From assembly GCA_003640385.1 (NCBI GenBank), contig RCAB01000535.1:1-40690 (forward strand): a DNA stretch of 40,690 nucleotides, in the 5' to 3' direction. The notes below the pieces were generated by a model, which did not search any database, had not been told where the DNA came from, and saw only the letters and a program-made list of their open reading frames with translations. Below are positions 24,846-36,350 of the stretch, piece by piece. Each line of letters starts with the position of its first letter. Positions within the stretch are counted from its first letter, which is position 1. The stretch is from Setaria digitata. Lineage: Eukaryota > Nematoda > Chromadorea > Rhabditida > Setariidae. The position numbers were made by a program, and so were the translations under genes.

Positions 24846-25870
24846 AAGCCTTTTCCGAGGGGAGGAAAGTATCAGTTGCTGTTTGCAACACAATGCTTGC
24901 TCTTGTAATCAAATTTTTGTTGAAATTAACCTTTCACTGACAAAAATTCAACTTTTTCGAAATTAAATGGCCGGAAAATATTTTGTTTGATAAGAAACAT
25001 GGAGAGGAAGCAGGAGTCCCTTCAGTTTGTTAATAGAAACTCGAGATTTTACTGGTGCAGCTGAAAGGGGTTGGGTGTATCATGTGTGGGTTCTATGCTA
25101 CAATAAAGCGGCATTTCAAATTGGCGCTACCTTTAGCCTGCGTTGGGATCGTGCCAAGATTCGGCGATGTGTTTTTGAGAGTTTCGTTTTGTGTTTGGTC
25201 GTTTTTCGGTAATGTTTTTCGGACATGAGATGGAGAAAGCGATGTATTATTCCATTTCAGGCTCTTGGCTTACAGAAAGTCGTCGCACATTTACAGTGCT
25301 CCTGGCTCATTTATCATTTTGGTAAGATTTGTTTTTTTTTTTTTCATCAAACAATTGACGCCAAAAGCTTGTGTAAGGTCGATGTTACCGTCATTTCGAT
25401 TCCTCACTAATATTTTTTAATTTGTCGGCTCAGCATATTCTTTTTTGTTTTTACGAATTTCATGGCTGCATTTTCTACATAACTAGTAATCCCAATCCCT
25501 TTAGGCCAATCTAGAAAGTGTCATACAAATTTGGGAGGTTATGCAAGGTAGTCATACAAATATAAGTTTATGGAGATGTAGAGAAGCAATCTTTTTCATA
25601 CATGTTAGGTGTCAAAAATCGAACTCAGAGGATTCTTTGATTTTTGTGGTTTCTAATAGTTTCACTATATTTATTGTTATATTCATTTCATAGTCTGGAT
25701 GTAGTGTATCCTTCATGATTACCTTATTTATTCCATAATTCCAGAGTTTACGGAATTCTGATGGCTGCTTGACCAGTACATTTTGTTTTTCAGAATGTTG
25801 ATAGATTGCAACAAATTTGAAGCGGGAGAATTCACTATTAAAGTGCTCGAAAATTCTTTACGCACATTTC

Positions 25871-25881
25871 TTTGCTTGTAG
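25871..25881 (+). promoter_or_regulatory. Candidate spliced-leader acceptor of TIM23
   Basis: TTTGCTTGTAG ends 12 bases before the TIM23 ATG, leaving a 12-base leader. It could be a trans-splice acceptor, or a cis acceptor if the orphan exon 25261-25321 is its first exon. Confidence 0.4.
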
Positions 25882-25893
25882 GGGAGCACCAGA

Positions 25894-27213
25894 ATGGTTT
25901 GGCCATTTAGCTCGTCAGCATCTTCGTTCAACTCATCAAATTTCGAGTCACAGTCACCTTCACTCCCTGATTCAGCAGGAATGGGTTCGACAGCACCTGT
26001 GTTAGACAATACATTAGGTTCGGAAGCGGATAGCACGAACATGATCGGCTTGGATAGAGCTCCGATATTCGCGTTAGATCAGTTGAAACAAGCCGGTGTA
26101 CCATTTGAGAAGCAACTCTCACCTTATTTACAAATGGATCCCGCTGTTTTTCGGGAATCCACTCCCCAGTAAGTTGTAAATTGTTGAGCGGTCCTTCTTG
26201 CTTTTTTTGTTGGAGTGAACTGTAGTTGTAAAGTTTTGAGGCAAAAAATAAAACTTTTTTTTTAAATTTTATTCTAATATAAAGTCTTTGGAGTTACTTT
26301 TAAGTAACAGAGAAAGAGATTTGTATGTAAAGATCTGGAGTAAGTAGAAACTATTCATGCAATTAATGTGCCGAATATTTTCATGTATATTGTTCCTGGT
26401 GAATCGAAGGGAGAGTTAGAATTTGCGATGGGTCGGATTGGATGGGCAGTTTTAGGTGGCTATGCGGTGGGAAGTCTGCGCGGTCTTTTGCCAGAATTAC
26501 GAAATCCTAATACGAGGCAACTGGTAAGGGCAGATTTCGGCTTATTCCCGCTTATAGATTTCAAAATATTCGAAGTATCTCCTTTCTGTTGTTTTTCTTT
26601 ATTCATAAAATCTTGGAAAAACATCGGCGCTATAAAGTTGGATGTGGAACCGAATAAAAATCATTGAGATCTTTCAGATCTCACACCTCCTGCATGGTTT
26701 TCTTTTCTTTTTTTTTTTTTTTTAAACTATTTAAGCTTTGTTTAGCCATTTAAACCGTTCATGACACGTCTAATGAATTCCTCGGTAAAACATGGTAGTG
26801 GTTTCGCGCATCCAACTGGTTCTATTGTCTTTATCTTCTCTGTTGCTGATATGATTTTTGGAAAACTCCGTGCAAAGGATGATCTTAATGCTATTGGTAA
26901 AATTTCTTTTTGCCGTGTGTTTATTGGTAATTGAGCAGTGTCAGTTGCGTTTTAGAACCTTTTTATTGTTGCCGCATTGGTTTGGAATATTCTATTTAAT
27001 TGTCAGCTGAGAGTTTTCTCTGTTATATGTTTAGCTGCGGGCGCTGTTACTGGAGGACTTTTTCGATGTGCGCATGGCTTGCACGCTTCGGTGATCGGTG
27101 CAGGTATTGGTGTAGTCGCAGCTTTTATTTGGTTGCTCAGTGATCAGGATAGTCGAAATAGGTTATGGGAAATGCGAAAGCATATAATTGGCAAACAGGA
27201 TTATAGTTATTGA
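25894..27213 (+). CDS. TIMM23: TIM23, channel subunit of the mitochondrial presequence translocase
   Basis: TIM23 is an inner-membrane protein that, with TIM17 and TIM50, imports presequence proteins into the matrix. The exons are 25894-26168, 26385-26523, 26746-26896 and 27035-27213 (TGA), 247 residues. Residues 1-75 are a Ser-rich hydrophilic intermembrane-space region, longer than in vertebrates. SPYLQMDP (76-83) is the conserved family motif before the membrane part. The channel part has four hydrophobic, Gly-rich segments: GRIGWAVLGGYAVG, GSIVFIFSVADMIFG, AAGAVTGGLFR and IGAGIGVVAAFIW. The start is the first ATG after a TTGTAG acceptor at 25881. The second exon is required by family alignment (YIVP, then KGELEFAMG), yet the intron 26169-26384 has a perfect GTAAGT donor and ends TTTTCAT, not AG. 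The minus strand of the first exon is also open, which I treat as a shadow. Confidence 0.9.
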
Positions 27214-29277
27214 TATTGCCGTGGATTAAATTCAACGTCAAAATGTGGAATATGTAATAAGCAAGTCTGAAATTTTTGTATTGCTTGTTAAATTGACATT
27301 TATTTGTTGCCATAGTTTTATTTCTTCGTTTGATCATTATTTCATTTTTAAGGGTAATTGAGTACAGTCTTGAAAAAATAGCTGTGTACATGATCATTTT
27401 TGTTTTTGCTTTACATTTCCACATAACAGTAAAACTTCTTCTTTAAAGCAGTTCCTCTGGGACAAGTATTGTCCCTCGCTTTCATCTGCATTTACTTTTT
27501 CTAGTAGAGTAATAAGTGTGCGGAGTACAATATAAACTTAAAACGTAATACTAGAAAGTTTCATATGATGGAAAAAAACCTGTTGTGTGAAATAAATAAA
27601 TAAGTCAAAATGATAAACAAATAATGGGTTTGGGGACAAAAAGTAGGGTTATTCTGTTTTCAGTTATCAGCTTGTTTTTAATTTTATTTTTTATTTAAAT
27701 GGTTAAAAAAAGAATTTCCGTTTAAAAGGGCTGAAATCCTTTGCTGAAAAGAAAAAGAATTGGCTGCAATAAATGTTAGGATGGAGTTGTTAACAATACA
27801 AACAAAATACAAACAATACAAATTGGAAGCTAACATCGGTAGTGTTTCGGAACATGGACGGGGTTTTAGGTGGTGAATATTAGGGTGAATTATGGAAGGT
27901 TAAAGTTACTTGGTGTGGTGTACAGTTTACATTAAAAATAATTTTTCACGAAGGGAGTGATGAAGCATGCGTTCGTGCCTGCTCCTGTCTGGTTCAGATA
28001 GTTATTGTCACCGGCGGTGTTTGAAGCTGACAGCTTGCTATTCTTTCCCAGTAATTAAATGTAAGCAGAACAAAGGTGAAATTTACCTGCAAAGGTGGAT
28101 GTGTGTCTGGCAGTTGTCAGTAGATTTTGTACTCTTCAAGTTAAACAATTATAGCTTTCAGCGTCTCATTTAATTTGAATGGTGTACCGTTGTCCTTAAA
28201 CAGTGTGATGAAGAAAAGGAAAAGTTGGTGTGAAATCCAAATAAGCCTAAAGTATTTGACGTGAGTTCCACGATGGTCGGCAATATCAATGTTGGAGAGT
28301 TTGTTTGCGACAAATCTTGCTTGTATTTTTATAACAACACAATGTGATATTGTTGTGGTGGAGGATTTCTTAAAAAAAAAAAAAAAATTTCTGCAAAAAT
28401 TTCTGAAAGTAATATCGACTGCTTATCATTTATAAAGTACATACCAGTTAAATTCCTATTAGTGTCGATTACTCACCAAATAAGGGCACAAAAGAAATTT
28501 ACTCAGGACCACTTGAAAACGCCATTCATGTGTAATCAAAAATATTTGAGCAATCAGATAGCCAAAAAGGAGTTAGCCTGTACTAATTGCAAAGAAATCA
28601 AATTTTTTTAAGAGATGAAGTAAAAAGTTTTGAAATTCTCACACTTGGGGAGGGGAGAGGGAATATTGGACATTATGCTAAACTGTGGAATTATTTTGGA
28701 TTATTTCAAGCTGTAGCATTCATTAAATAACTTATGATCACTGCATGCAAACAAAGTGACGCATATTCACCCAGAACATATTTTCAAAAGTAAAAAAAAA
28801 AGTTTATCATTCAGTGGTTTGAGATGTGGTAGTGAGTTGGTAGAAATTAATTCATGGATTTGCCTGCCTGTTAATTAATGCTTCGCATTATTTGCAGCTG
28901 TAAATGAAAAGTTTTTTTTAGTGAGTTATTTAACCTTTGCACTCTGACAGTTCTGTTTGTTTTATTACAAATACAGCTAACAAATATGCTCTGAATTTTA
29001 AAGCAAACCTTGTCTCTGTAATTTTGTCTTCTTAGATTCCGGTTCACTTGGTTATTTATAAATTCTCCCTTGTTAAAGTCAGCAATAAGTTAGAAACTAT
29101 TTCATCCCTTTATAGCTTTAAACTTCTCAGCTTTGTTATATCTGATTGATTATTCACCTCTTTTTTACACACAATGATGCAAAATAGTTGGAATGCAGTT
29201 CTGTGACACTGAATATTTCTTATGAAGAATGGAAGTATGTCGCTTCAAATCTCAATACTTTCCAGAAAGCTCTGCTT
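27214..29277. other. 2 kb spacer after TIM23
   Basis: Overlapping AATAAA signals lie near 27590-27600, suitable for TIM23 mRNA ends but rather distant. A 68-codon plus frame at 27967-28173 has no splice context or family resemblance and is not called. An A run sits at 28372-28387. Nothing else was recognised. Confidence 0.5.
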
Positions 29278-29698
29278 ATGGATGATGACCTTGTTGATCT
29301 GCTGGTGGTTTCAAGCGTTGCTGCAGTTGGCTTTATAGCTTTAACATATATTGTCACTAAGGTTTGGTCTTCTTTTCCTTTTGACTAATTAACTTAGTGC
29401 ACACTCATCTATCTGCTTTTGCTACTGCACAGTCATTCTTCGTACATTTCCATTTTGCGGTGCTAACATAGTGCCATTTCGCTAATAATTTCATATTTCT
29501 TCGTTTTACTTACGCATATTGCTAATAATATATACTGCATTGCAGACTTATTCAGACCAAATTAAGATGCGTTTGACGTACTTTAAAAAAAAGCCGAAGC
29601 ATATTACCGTTGCCGCAAATATCATTGTCCAAGAACATCCAAAATCAATATTGACAATTCAGAAGTTCAGTGTTACCATTGAAAACTCAGAAGTGTAG
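29278..29698 (+). CDS. Small single-pass membrane protein, unknown function
   Basis: The exons are 29278-29361 and 29546-29698 (TAG), 78 residues. A TTTCCAG acceptor ends 12 bases before the ATG. Residues 1-10 are acidic (MDDDLVDLL), residues about 8-26 are one hydrophobic segment (VVSSVAAVGFIALTYIV), and the remainder is basic (FKKKPKH). This layout is typical of small tail- or signal-anchored mitochondrial or ER proteins. The stretch NIIVQEHPK faintly recalls the linker of CISD/mitoNEET proteins, but the CDGSH iron-cluster motif is absent. A GTGTAG donor just before the stop could instead join, in phase, to 29911-30078, giving a longer protein with a Ser-rich basic tail. Confidence 0.55.
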
Positions 29699-29910
29699 AT
29701 TGTGGTAAAGGGAAGAATAGAAATCTTTTTAATTTATTGTTCTCATTTTTTTTTTTTTTTGGCTGTTTGATTTTAATGAATTTCGTTTTATCATTTTAGA
29801 TTATTAACAATTAATTATGATTTGCTTTTGCGATTTATGACTGATGAATATGATAAGGTCTGAAGAGAACAATTTTCTTGATAGACTGATAATGTAGAAC
29901 TGATTCTTAG

Positions 29911-30078
29911 AATTTAAGGCTGCTCATCCACTCGGACAGACTTTCAAAGAAAGAGTCGAGAAAAGGAGTTTGGATGGATACTGAAGAATTCGATAACAAG
30001 TCACCGTCGAATTTATCAGGAATTCCTTCACTTTCACCATCCGCAAACATTTTAATCAGAAGGCGAAGAACGCTGTGA
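29911..30078 (+). CDS. Possible terminal exon with Ser-rich, Arg-ending tail
   Basis: After a TTCTTAG acceptor a 55-codon frame reads NLRLLIHSDRLSKKES... and ends in RRRRTL before TGA at 30076-30078. Composition (Ser, Asp, Arg, Lys, Pro) is protein-like. It fits in phase as an alternative last exon of the small membrane-protein gene upstream. No independent start codon or family match was found. Confidence 0.4.
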   Translation, partial: NLRLLIHSDRLSKKESRKGVWMDTEEFDNKSPSNLSGIPSLSPSANILIRRRRTL

Positions 30079-30568
30079 TGTGGAATAATAACTGATAACG
30101 AAGAACAATGTAATCAATCGATAATCGATATAAATATTGTATCAGTTCAATTATTTAAGCAATAAACTTTTGATCAGGTTGTAAGAGATTTCGAATTAGA
30201 CGAATATCAAGAATGGTGGTGACTAGTGGGAAATGCCTGGGAGGAAGTTCCGGGAAGTCCTAGAAGAATGCTCCACAACCCGTTAGACATCGGCATTGCA
30301 ATACTGTCAGAAACTTTGGGATTGAAGTTGCAATTAGGGCTTGTGTTAGAAAAGGCGTCAGTGAGATTAGACACAGCTATCTGCTGGTGACAGTTTTCCC
30401 TGAGAGGGAGGTTCAGTGATAGGAAATTCAGTTCGGGGTGAGATTTCGTGACGTGAAATCTTTCTTGGTTTCTACGCTGCACTGTGAAATTCTAGAAAAG
30501 TGGATTGCAGTTTTTCAAGCTGATAGTTAGCTTTTCAGGTTCTCCTAGCAAATTAAATCAAGGTCAGG
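30079..30568. other. Spacer with a GC-richer, multiply open segment
   Basis: From 30207 to 30482 the base composition is less AT-rich and long open frames occur on both strands: 91 codons on minus, and two plus frames of about 40 codons each. I could not choose one and no family is recognised. A TTTTCAG acceptor ending 30538 lies 30 bases before the NDUFS5 ATG. Confidence 0.4.
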
Positions 30569-31289
30569 ATGAGCTTGCGGGAAAATCCACATTTTCAAGA
30601 AGCTGAGGAGCATATGCTCGAGCCAATGATAAGGCTACCACTTGTTGACGCACTTCGCAGACTTTCATCAAAGCAAGGTATGCATTGGACCTGAGATATT
30701 CGTATTAACCTGGTTATCATTACATGGCTTGATCTCTGTTTCTTTTGATAATCAGAAAATCGAATTGCTTCGAATTTCTGTGGAACTAGTATCTTAAAGA
30801 TGGTGTTATAGATACCCAGTGTGGCTTTTTTGAATCACAATATTATCACTGCTTAGAGGCTTTTGGGCAAAAACTTGGCCGGAAGTACTGTGATTTAGAG
30901 CGTCGCGATTTCAACGAATGTATCACGAACTACAAACAAGTTTCTTTTTCCATTCCTAGTAGCTTTGTAAACCGATTTCGCATGTTTCAATTACAAAATA
31001 ACTTTCTAGAATTTGGCTGTTTCATCAATTATTGTTGAACTTATTTCTAAAGTGGAATTATATTTTGTGGCATCTACAATGTTTAGGATATATAAAGGAA
31101 TTTGACTTGTTTGTTTTAATCCAAAGTCATAACGTCGTTTATTTTCAGAAAAAGCGTGCTGAATGGATCAGAATGCAATACAAATTACACTGGGATGAAA
31201 AAAAGCACGGGCCACGACCGGAAGGTGCAAAACTTGGTGAATGTTATCCAGACTATTTTTCACATAATCCACCAGACGCAATTCATTAA
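30569..31289 (+). CDS. NDUFS5: NDUFS5, 15-kDa twin-CX9C subunit of mitochondrial complex I
   Basis: NDUFS5 is an accessory subunit on the intermembrane-space side of NADH:ubiquinone oxidoreductase, imported and folded by the MIA40 disulfide relay. The exons are 30569-30677, 30812-30939 and 31149-31289 (TAA), 125 residues. The middle exon holds the twin CX9C signature: CGFFESQYYHC, 12 residues, then CDLERRDFNEC. Both the nine-residue spacings and the 12-residue gap are the same as in human NDUFS5. The last exon begins KKRAEWIRMQYKLH and ends with a proline/histidine-rich tail, matching the basic helix and PPPHH region of the family. There is no cleavable presequence, as usual for this class. 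The stop is 698 bases before the DET1 ATG. An AATAAA at about 31645 lies in between. Confidence 0.85.
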
Positions 31290-31987
31290 TATTCAATGTA
31301 AGAATTATAGTTAATGTTAGAAGATTTTGAGTCTTTTACTATAAATGGCTAACTGCATTGTTTTCCGTAGTGTTGTTAGCTTTAAATATGTCAGACGTTT
31401 TTTGTTCTTGCTGTGATTTATCTTTTTGTTGTATATCCTTGAAATTTTATGGCTTGCCAAAAGCGCGTTTATGTATTTCTTTGTAAATTTTCTTCGAAAT
31501 TGTTTTTATTAGTCACTATTTTTCCTCTAATTTACCATCTCCGGCTCAAAATTGTTTTCCATTTATAATGATACATAATTTTTAGTGGTTATCTTCTTTC
31601 CTTTATTGGATGTATTCAAGCGTTTCAGTAGGTGTTTATTTAATGAATAAAAGGCATATAAAAGTGGTGTCATGTTGCATTTAAAATTGGTTTTCACTTA
31701 GACCTTTCTTTTTACTCAATTTTTCATAAATGTTGATAATTTCTCAAAAGTCAATGAGATAAATGAGAGTTTTATATTCATGAAGAAGAAAGTGGTTTTC
31801 ATTAGGCATTTAGCTTTAATTTATTTGTTTTATTTATTTGTAACGAATCGTTTCCTTGGGTGTTAACTATGGATTATAACAACACATCCATTCATTTATT
31901 TGATATGTTCAAAACCCAAGTGAGAAATTTATAAAACAGGTGCCGTGTATTTTGTTCTGAATAGAAAAAAATTTTTTTTCAGAAGCG
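31290..31987. other. Spacer NDUFS5-DET1
   Basis: It contains the NDUFS5 3' end with an AATAAA near 31645 and a T-rich acceptor (TTTTTTTTCAG, ending 31982) that probably defines the DET1 mRNA start by trans-splicing. I see no other gene. Confidence 0.5.
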
Positions 31988-34900
31988 ATGGCTATGGAGA
32001 TGTACAGCTTGGAATGGTGCAGGCATAGACGAATACCGATTATTAATTTGGCTAGAATGATTCATGCTCGTGAACTGGGTTACCGGAAACCAGGTTTCTT
32101 TTTACAGTAACATAAATAATGTTTCGCAAAAGTTCGTAAAACTTGCTTATTGACATTACGATGTACAGGTGGCTAGCTATGAACATGTTAGAGTTTATAA
32201 TCAGCTTTAATTACATTCCAGTCTTACTAAAAGAGTTCATGCAGTGGATTGCATTTGTTTTGTTTAGGAACACATTTCTTCTACGGTGCACGGCAGTTTT
32301 ATCAATGCTTTCATCCGAGTTGTAGTATATCAGGAGTTGATAAAAAAAATTTGGTCATTAGAAGGTTGTTGTTATTCACTGGATTTAAAATTGAAATAAA
32401 GAGAACAAAAGTGTTCCACGTAGATGTGTGTTTTAAGTGGCTGAAAATTCCCATAAAAACGAGAGAAGAGAATTTTACTTCTCTAACTTATTACAAATAT
32501 ATATATATGGTATAATTGTTATATGAAAAATAAGAATAAATTGAAAAGTAAAATTTTTTTAGTTTAAGAACTGTTTCTTACAGGTTTTCACCGGATGGAC
32601 GTAGTCTTGTTTGTTTTTCTTCAAACTGCCGCGATTTATTTGTTTACGGTTATCGTGGTTTTACAGATGCTTATAACAAACAGCCGGAAACGATGTTTGA
32701 GGTGTAGTTTAAATTCCAGTTTTTTTTCATTTATAATTGCTTTTTCTGCGTGTTCCCCGGATTAGTTAAGAAGATGGGCGATATTAAAGCTAATGTAATC
32801 TGATACGGTGTTTCAACGAATACTTCGTTAAAACAATTTTTCATTTTGTTTAATCTTTCTTTTATTCTAGTATTTTCCATAAGAGTATATTTTCTTTTCT
32901 TTTTTTGTTTTAATCGCCAAGAAAGGGTATCTATTTAGGACGTTTTTCTGGAACGCTTTGTGGTGAATTTGATAACTGATGAGGAAGAAGGAGCTGTTTT
33001 AAGCAAGGAATTCGTTTTTTTTACAGAGGATTCACATTATCTACTGGGTTTGCCTTTGACGAAAGTAGATTGATTTTCAAGTTTTAAAAAACGAAATTTT
33101 TTGCCATACACTCTTTTTTCCGCATTAAGAACTGAATGTGAAACTATTTTAGTATCGACTATTTGAGAGAGTAGAACGAAGTAGATTGCTGTGCTCTTTA
33201 TTAAATGACCATCTGAAAGAAAATGCCTCCTTTTCGTACAGGAGAGACTTCAAAATTTTTCTGTGATCTTTAGTAAAGCTAGAATGCAAATATTTATTCA
33301 AACATTCTACTGCACTATTAAGCTATTTATATATTATACCTTTATTTGCAGTTGCTGTGGAATACCCTACATCCGAAAATGCTCTAAGATGGGATGATGT
33401 TTATCAAAACAATGAATCACTTCCTCCAGTTTCAATACAAGCGCTTATTAATTACATCATTTATTGCATTGACATGAATGTTACGTTCCTTAGAATTTGA
33501 ACATATATGTATTTGACTTTAATACTGTAGAAGTGAGTCCTCTGTTCCTGCAGTAGATAACATTTTATTAAGATTATGTTTTCATTTCATGATGGTAATA
33601 TGTAAGCAACACTAATTTTTAATATACTAAAAGACAATAAAAATGTAGTTGTTTAGTTTTCTAGAATTAAAATTAACTTTAGACGGGTGATATCTGTGAC
33701 AAATACTATATGGATGCAGACCGTCTTTGGATATCACGCGGCGTAACTTTGATGGGATATTTGCTTGCCATTCTTTCATTCCAACATCAGACAATTCATT
33801 TTTTGCATATCAGCGAAGGTACTGGTTATTTCACTCTCCTTGGCCGTGTAGGTCGGTAAGTTTCCTGTTTGATTTCCAGTTGCGTTCATTGTTTTAAAGT
33901 AGTCTCCGCATCTAAATTGCGATAAATAGAAAGATTCTCTAGATATTATGCACAGAGTTTATTGCTGGTTAAACTAAGCACTTTACTTTTTAAGAATTAA
34001 AGCTGCAGCAGAGAAAAAATTTTTTTATAATATGATATAAATTAATGGTGGGATAGCACTTTTTTTGCGCAAGTGATTTGTTCTTTTAAACTTCTCTCTA
34101 AAATTTTCAAATTTAATTTTTTAATCTGTAGATATTTATTTGCTGATGATGAAGATCTGGTAATGGCAGCTGAGAAAAGTCCGGATAGTCCAACCACAGA
34201 TGTTGTTCTTAGTGGCTAGTTTTTGTTTTTTCTATTTGGCTACTCTTCGAATGTGGAATAATTAACTCTTTTTCTTTTTATCAAAAGCACTTTCTTGTTG
34301 TTTCCGGAAGGATTTCACACAGAGTAACCATTGTTATATATTTTTATTCTGCCGTAATTTCCAGTTTCTCAGACATAAAGCTCGCTTGATGGTGTAGTAA
34401 CTACTAGATTTAACTGTGCATTACCTGACTTTGGAAATGAACACTTTACAAATAATTACATAGTTCATTTATTTCCTTCAGTTTATATCGTAAATGATTC
34501 TTAGTTGATGAAACTAAGTATTGTCTTTCCAGTTACTGCATCCATCAAACAGAATTGGATGACTGCTGATAGCACGGTTATTTTTATTAAGCTTCTGATT
34601 TGCTCAAATACTGTTTTTTTTTTCGTCTATTCCTGTCCCATTTTCATAGAAGAATTGATGACAATAAAATGTAGTCGCTATCATGCCTTATTTTTATTTC
34701 CAAGTCAAAATTCGAAATTTCGAGATTTTAAGGAATCAAACAACGGATTTTGGCCTATCTTTATCATCGATGTGTAGATTCAACTCAAGTGGACAATTTC
34801 TTGCACACTTTCGCACAGTTCCGATCTCTGAGAATGTGGCAAATGCAGTTGGTTACTCCAAGCATCATACTTATCCGTTTTGTTAATGAAGGTACTAATC

Positions 34901-36350
34901 TTGTGGTCTCAGTTACCTTTCTAATTATGAAGGATGACATATACTTTACCACATTTTCCTACGGCATTTTTTTTTTTTTTCATGTAGAGGCGTTTGCTAC
35001 GACACCAGGTATTGGAAGTTATCCACTATTGCTTGTGCTGATGGACTGGCAAAAAGGCGATGTTCTGGGTGCATTCGATCGCTATTCAGCAAATTTTTTG
35101 AAACTGATAGAAAACTGTCAGGAAGAACTAAAATATGCACACATTTCTTCAAATCGTTTTCCTTGCACCATCCAGCATTGTCAGCAAGCACTAGTTTCTT
35201 ACCAACGTATGAAAGATGCGCTTACTGATGCTAGAGGAGGTCTTTATTATGATCGATTTTTTTTTCCAGTTGAATTAGTTTGAAGATTTAATTATTATCT
35301 TGATTGTACGGAAAGTTTGGAAGGATTCATCGTTATATGAGGCAGAAAAATATTTTAGTTTGTAGATATTGTAAGGAACTCTTCATCATCATCGTTAAAA
35401 AGAGATAGAGTGATGTTATCAGCTTTTTTGAAGAGATAGAAACTTGCGCCACCATTGTCAGAGATGTAATAAACAGTAACGATTGTTTTTCATGTTCACT
35501 CCCGATGAGTGTATGTTGAGAATATAAAATTTTCATTTAATAATGGATAAGACTTTGCAAGGATTTATTTGCCTGATGCTGAGTTGTAGGATCTGATAGA
35601 GAAACACGAAGGCGTATTATATGTCAGTTACCGTATTCCTTCAGTTACATTCCTGTTGAAACTCCATATTTGGATCCATCAATGTTTCGCTTTGATGATC
35701 GACTGATTACACTTATTGAACGGACGAAGTTAACTGATAATGAAGTGATTCGGTTGGAACTTACCATTTCTACTAGTTTTATTCTTTTCAAGTTTTTAAG
35801 AAATAGCCAAGAATTATTAAAAGCTTCGGTTAACATTTACATTGGAAATAAGAAATGTCTATTGCAAGGATTTTCTGCTGTGGCTTAGACTATTTTTTTT
35901 TCTTTTGCATTTCGTTCACTTTGCTTTCGCAAACATCCTAATTTTTAATATACTATGCAAACATTTCAATATTTGTAAGATTTTTTCTAATTATTTCGAA
36001 GGTCCGTCTGTTTTTACGAAATTTTTATTACCTTATTAGAACTGATTGGAAATTTCTAAGCTCGCTTCTTTTCTTTTCTTCAGATGTAAGGAATATACTA
36101 TTTTGAGGAATGTAAAGTCCAAAAATCCTAATATTTTTTAGTTTCGAAATCATCAAAATAATATTAATTTAGCTTTTTCTCACGTCTGACTTGTTTGCCG
36201 TTGTTCGAAATGCATCTCAATCAGGGTCGTTTTGTCCAACTCCTCTTTCATCCGACAGATCCGTTCGCAATTTCAGTCGACCGTACACGTGGCCTTGGTA
36301 CTGCGACTTTTCATTTGCCACCATTCATCACACCGGATGATCCAGCATGA
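31988..36350 (+). CDS. DET1: DET1 homolog (CRL4 ubiquitin-ligase component), with inferred microexons
   Basis: DET1 binds DDB1 and, with COP1 or COP10-like partners, tunes CUL4 ubiquitin ligases in the nucleus. The exons are 31988-32093, 32268-32364, 32584-32701, 32939-33047, 33352-33479, 33683-33855, 34132-34201 (or 34204), 34365-34393, 34482-34489 (8 bases), 34650-34670 (21 bases), 34778-34891, 34988-35239, 35590-35752 and 36173-36350 (TGA), about 521 residues against 550 in human. Landmarks matching the family are FSPDGR, DVFLERF then FTEDSHYLL, LAILSFQHQTIH, FRSLRMWQMQL, RIICQLPYSFSYI then TPYLDPSMF then FDDRL, IRFFSR, and FHPTDPFAISVDR. The start follows a T-rich acceptor by five bases. 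The fold is predicted to be a beta-propeller. The exon at 34365 (FLRHKARLM) and the two microexons rest on splice consensus, phase and alignment length. Confidence 0.9.
34482..34489 (+). other. Inferred 8-base microexon of DET1
   Basis: TTTATATC lies between a strong acceptor (TTTCCTTCAG) and a strong donor (GTAAATGA). It enters at phase 2 and leaves at phase 1. This is exactly what is needed between exons 34365-34393 and 34650-34670, and it restores the family length between RLM and LRMW (34 against 35 residues in human). Confidence 0.55.

Larger units (their letters stand above)
23650..25881. other. Spacer between RPRD and TIM23, with a poly-A tract and an orphan exon
   Basis: It contains T-rich low-complexity DNA just after the RPRD stop (23690-23730), a 119-codon hydrophobic plus-strand frame (24435-24794) of doubtful reality, a run of 26 A at 24810-24835, and an exon-like piece at 25261-25321 with consensus borders (TTTCAG before, GTAAGA after). 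The piece lacks an ATG and could be a 5' untranslated exon of TIM23. Confidence 0.5.

Noticed and set aside
25728..26042. 104-codon minus-strand frame opposite TIM23 exon 1
   Set aside because: It mirrors the Ser-rich (TCA/TCG) codons of TIM23 and shows no independent family resemblance.
29278..29698. mitoNEET (CISD) identity for the small membrane protein
   Set aside because: There is one N-terminal membrane helix and a vague N..VQ...PK match, but no CDGSH cluster ligands anywhere in the following 500 bases.
33048..33351. Apparent non-canonical intron in DET1 (exon ending ACG-AAA)
   Set aside because: Using the earlier donor CTGG|GTTTGC at 33047 gives a normal GT..AG intron, correct phase and a better match to the family (TEDSHYLL-VAVEYP).
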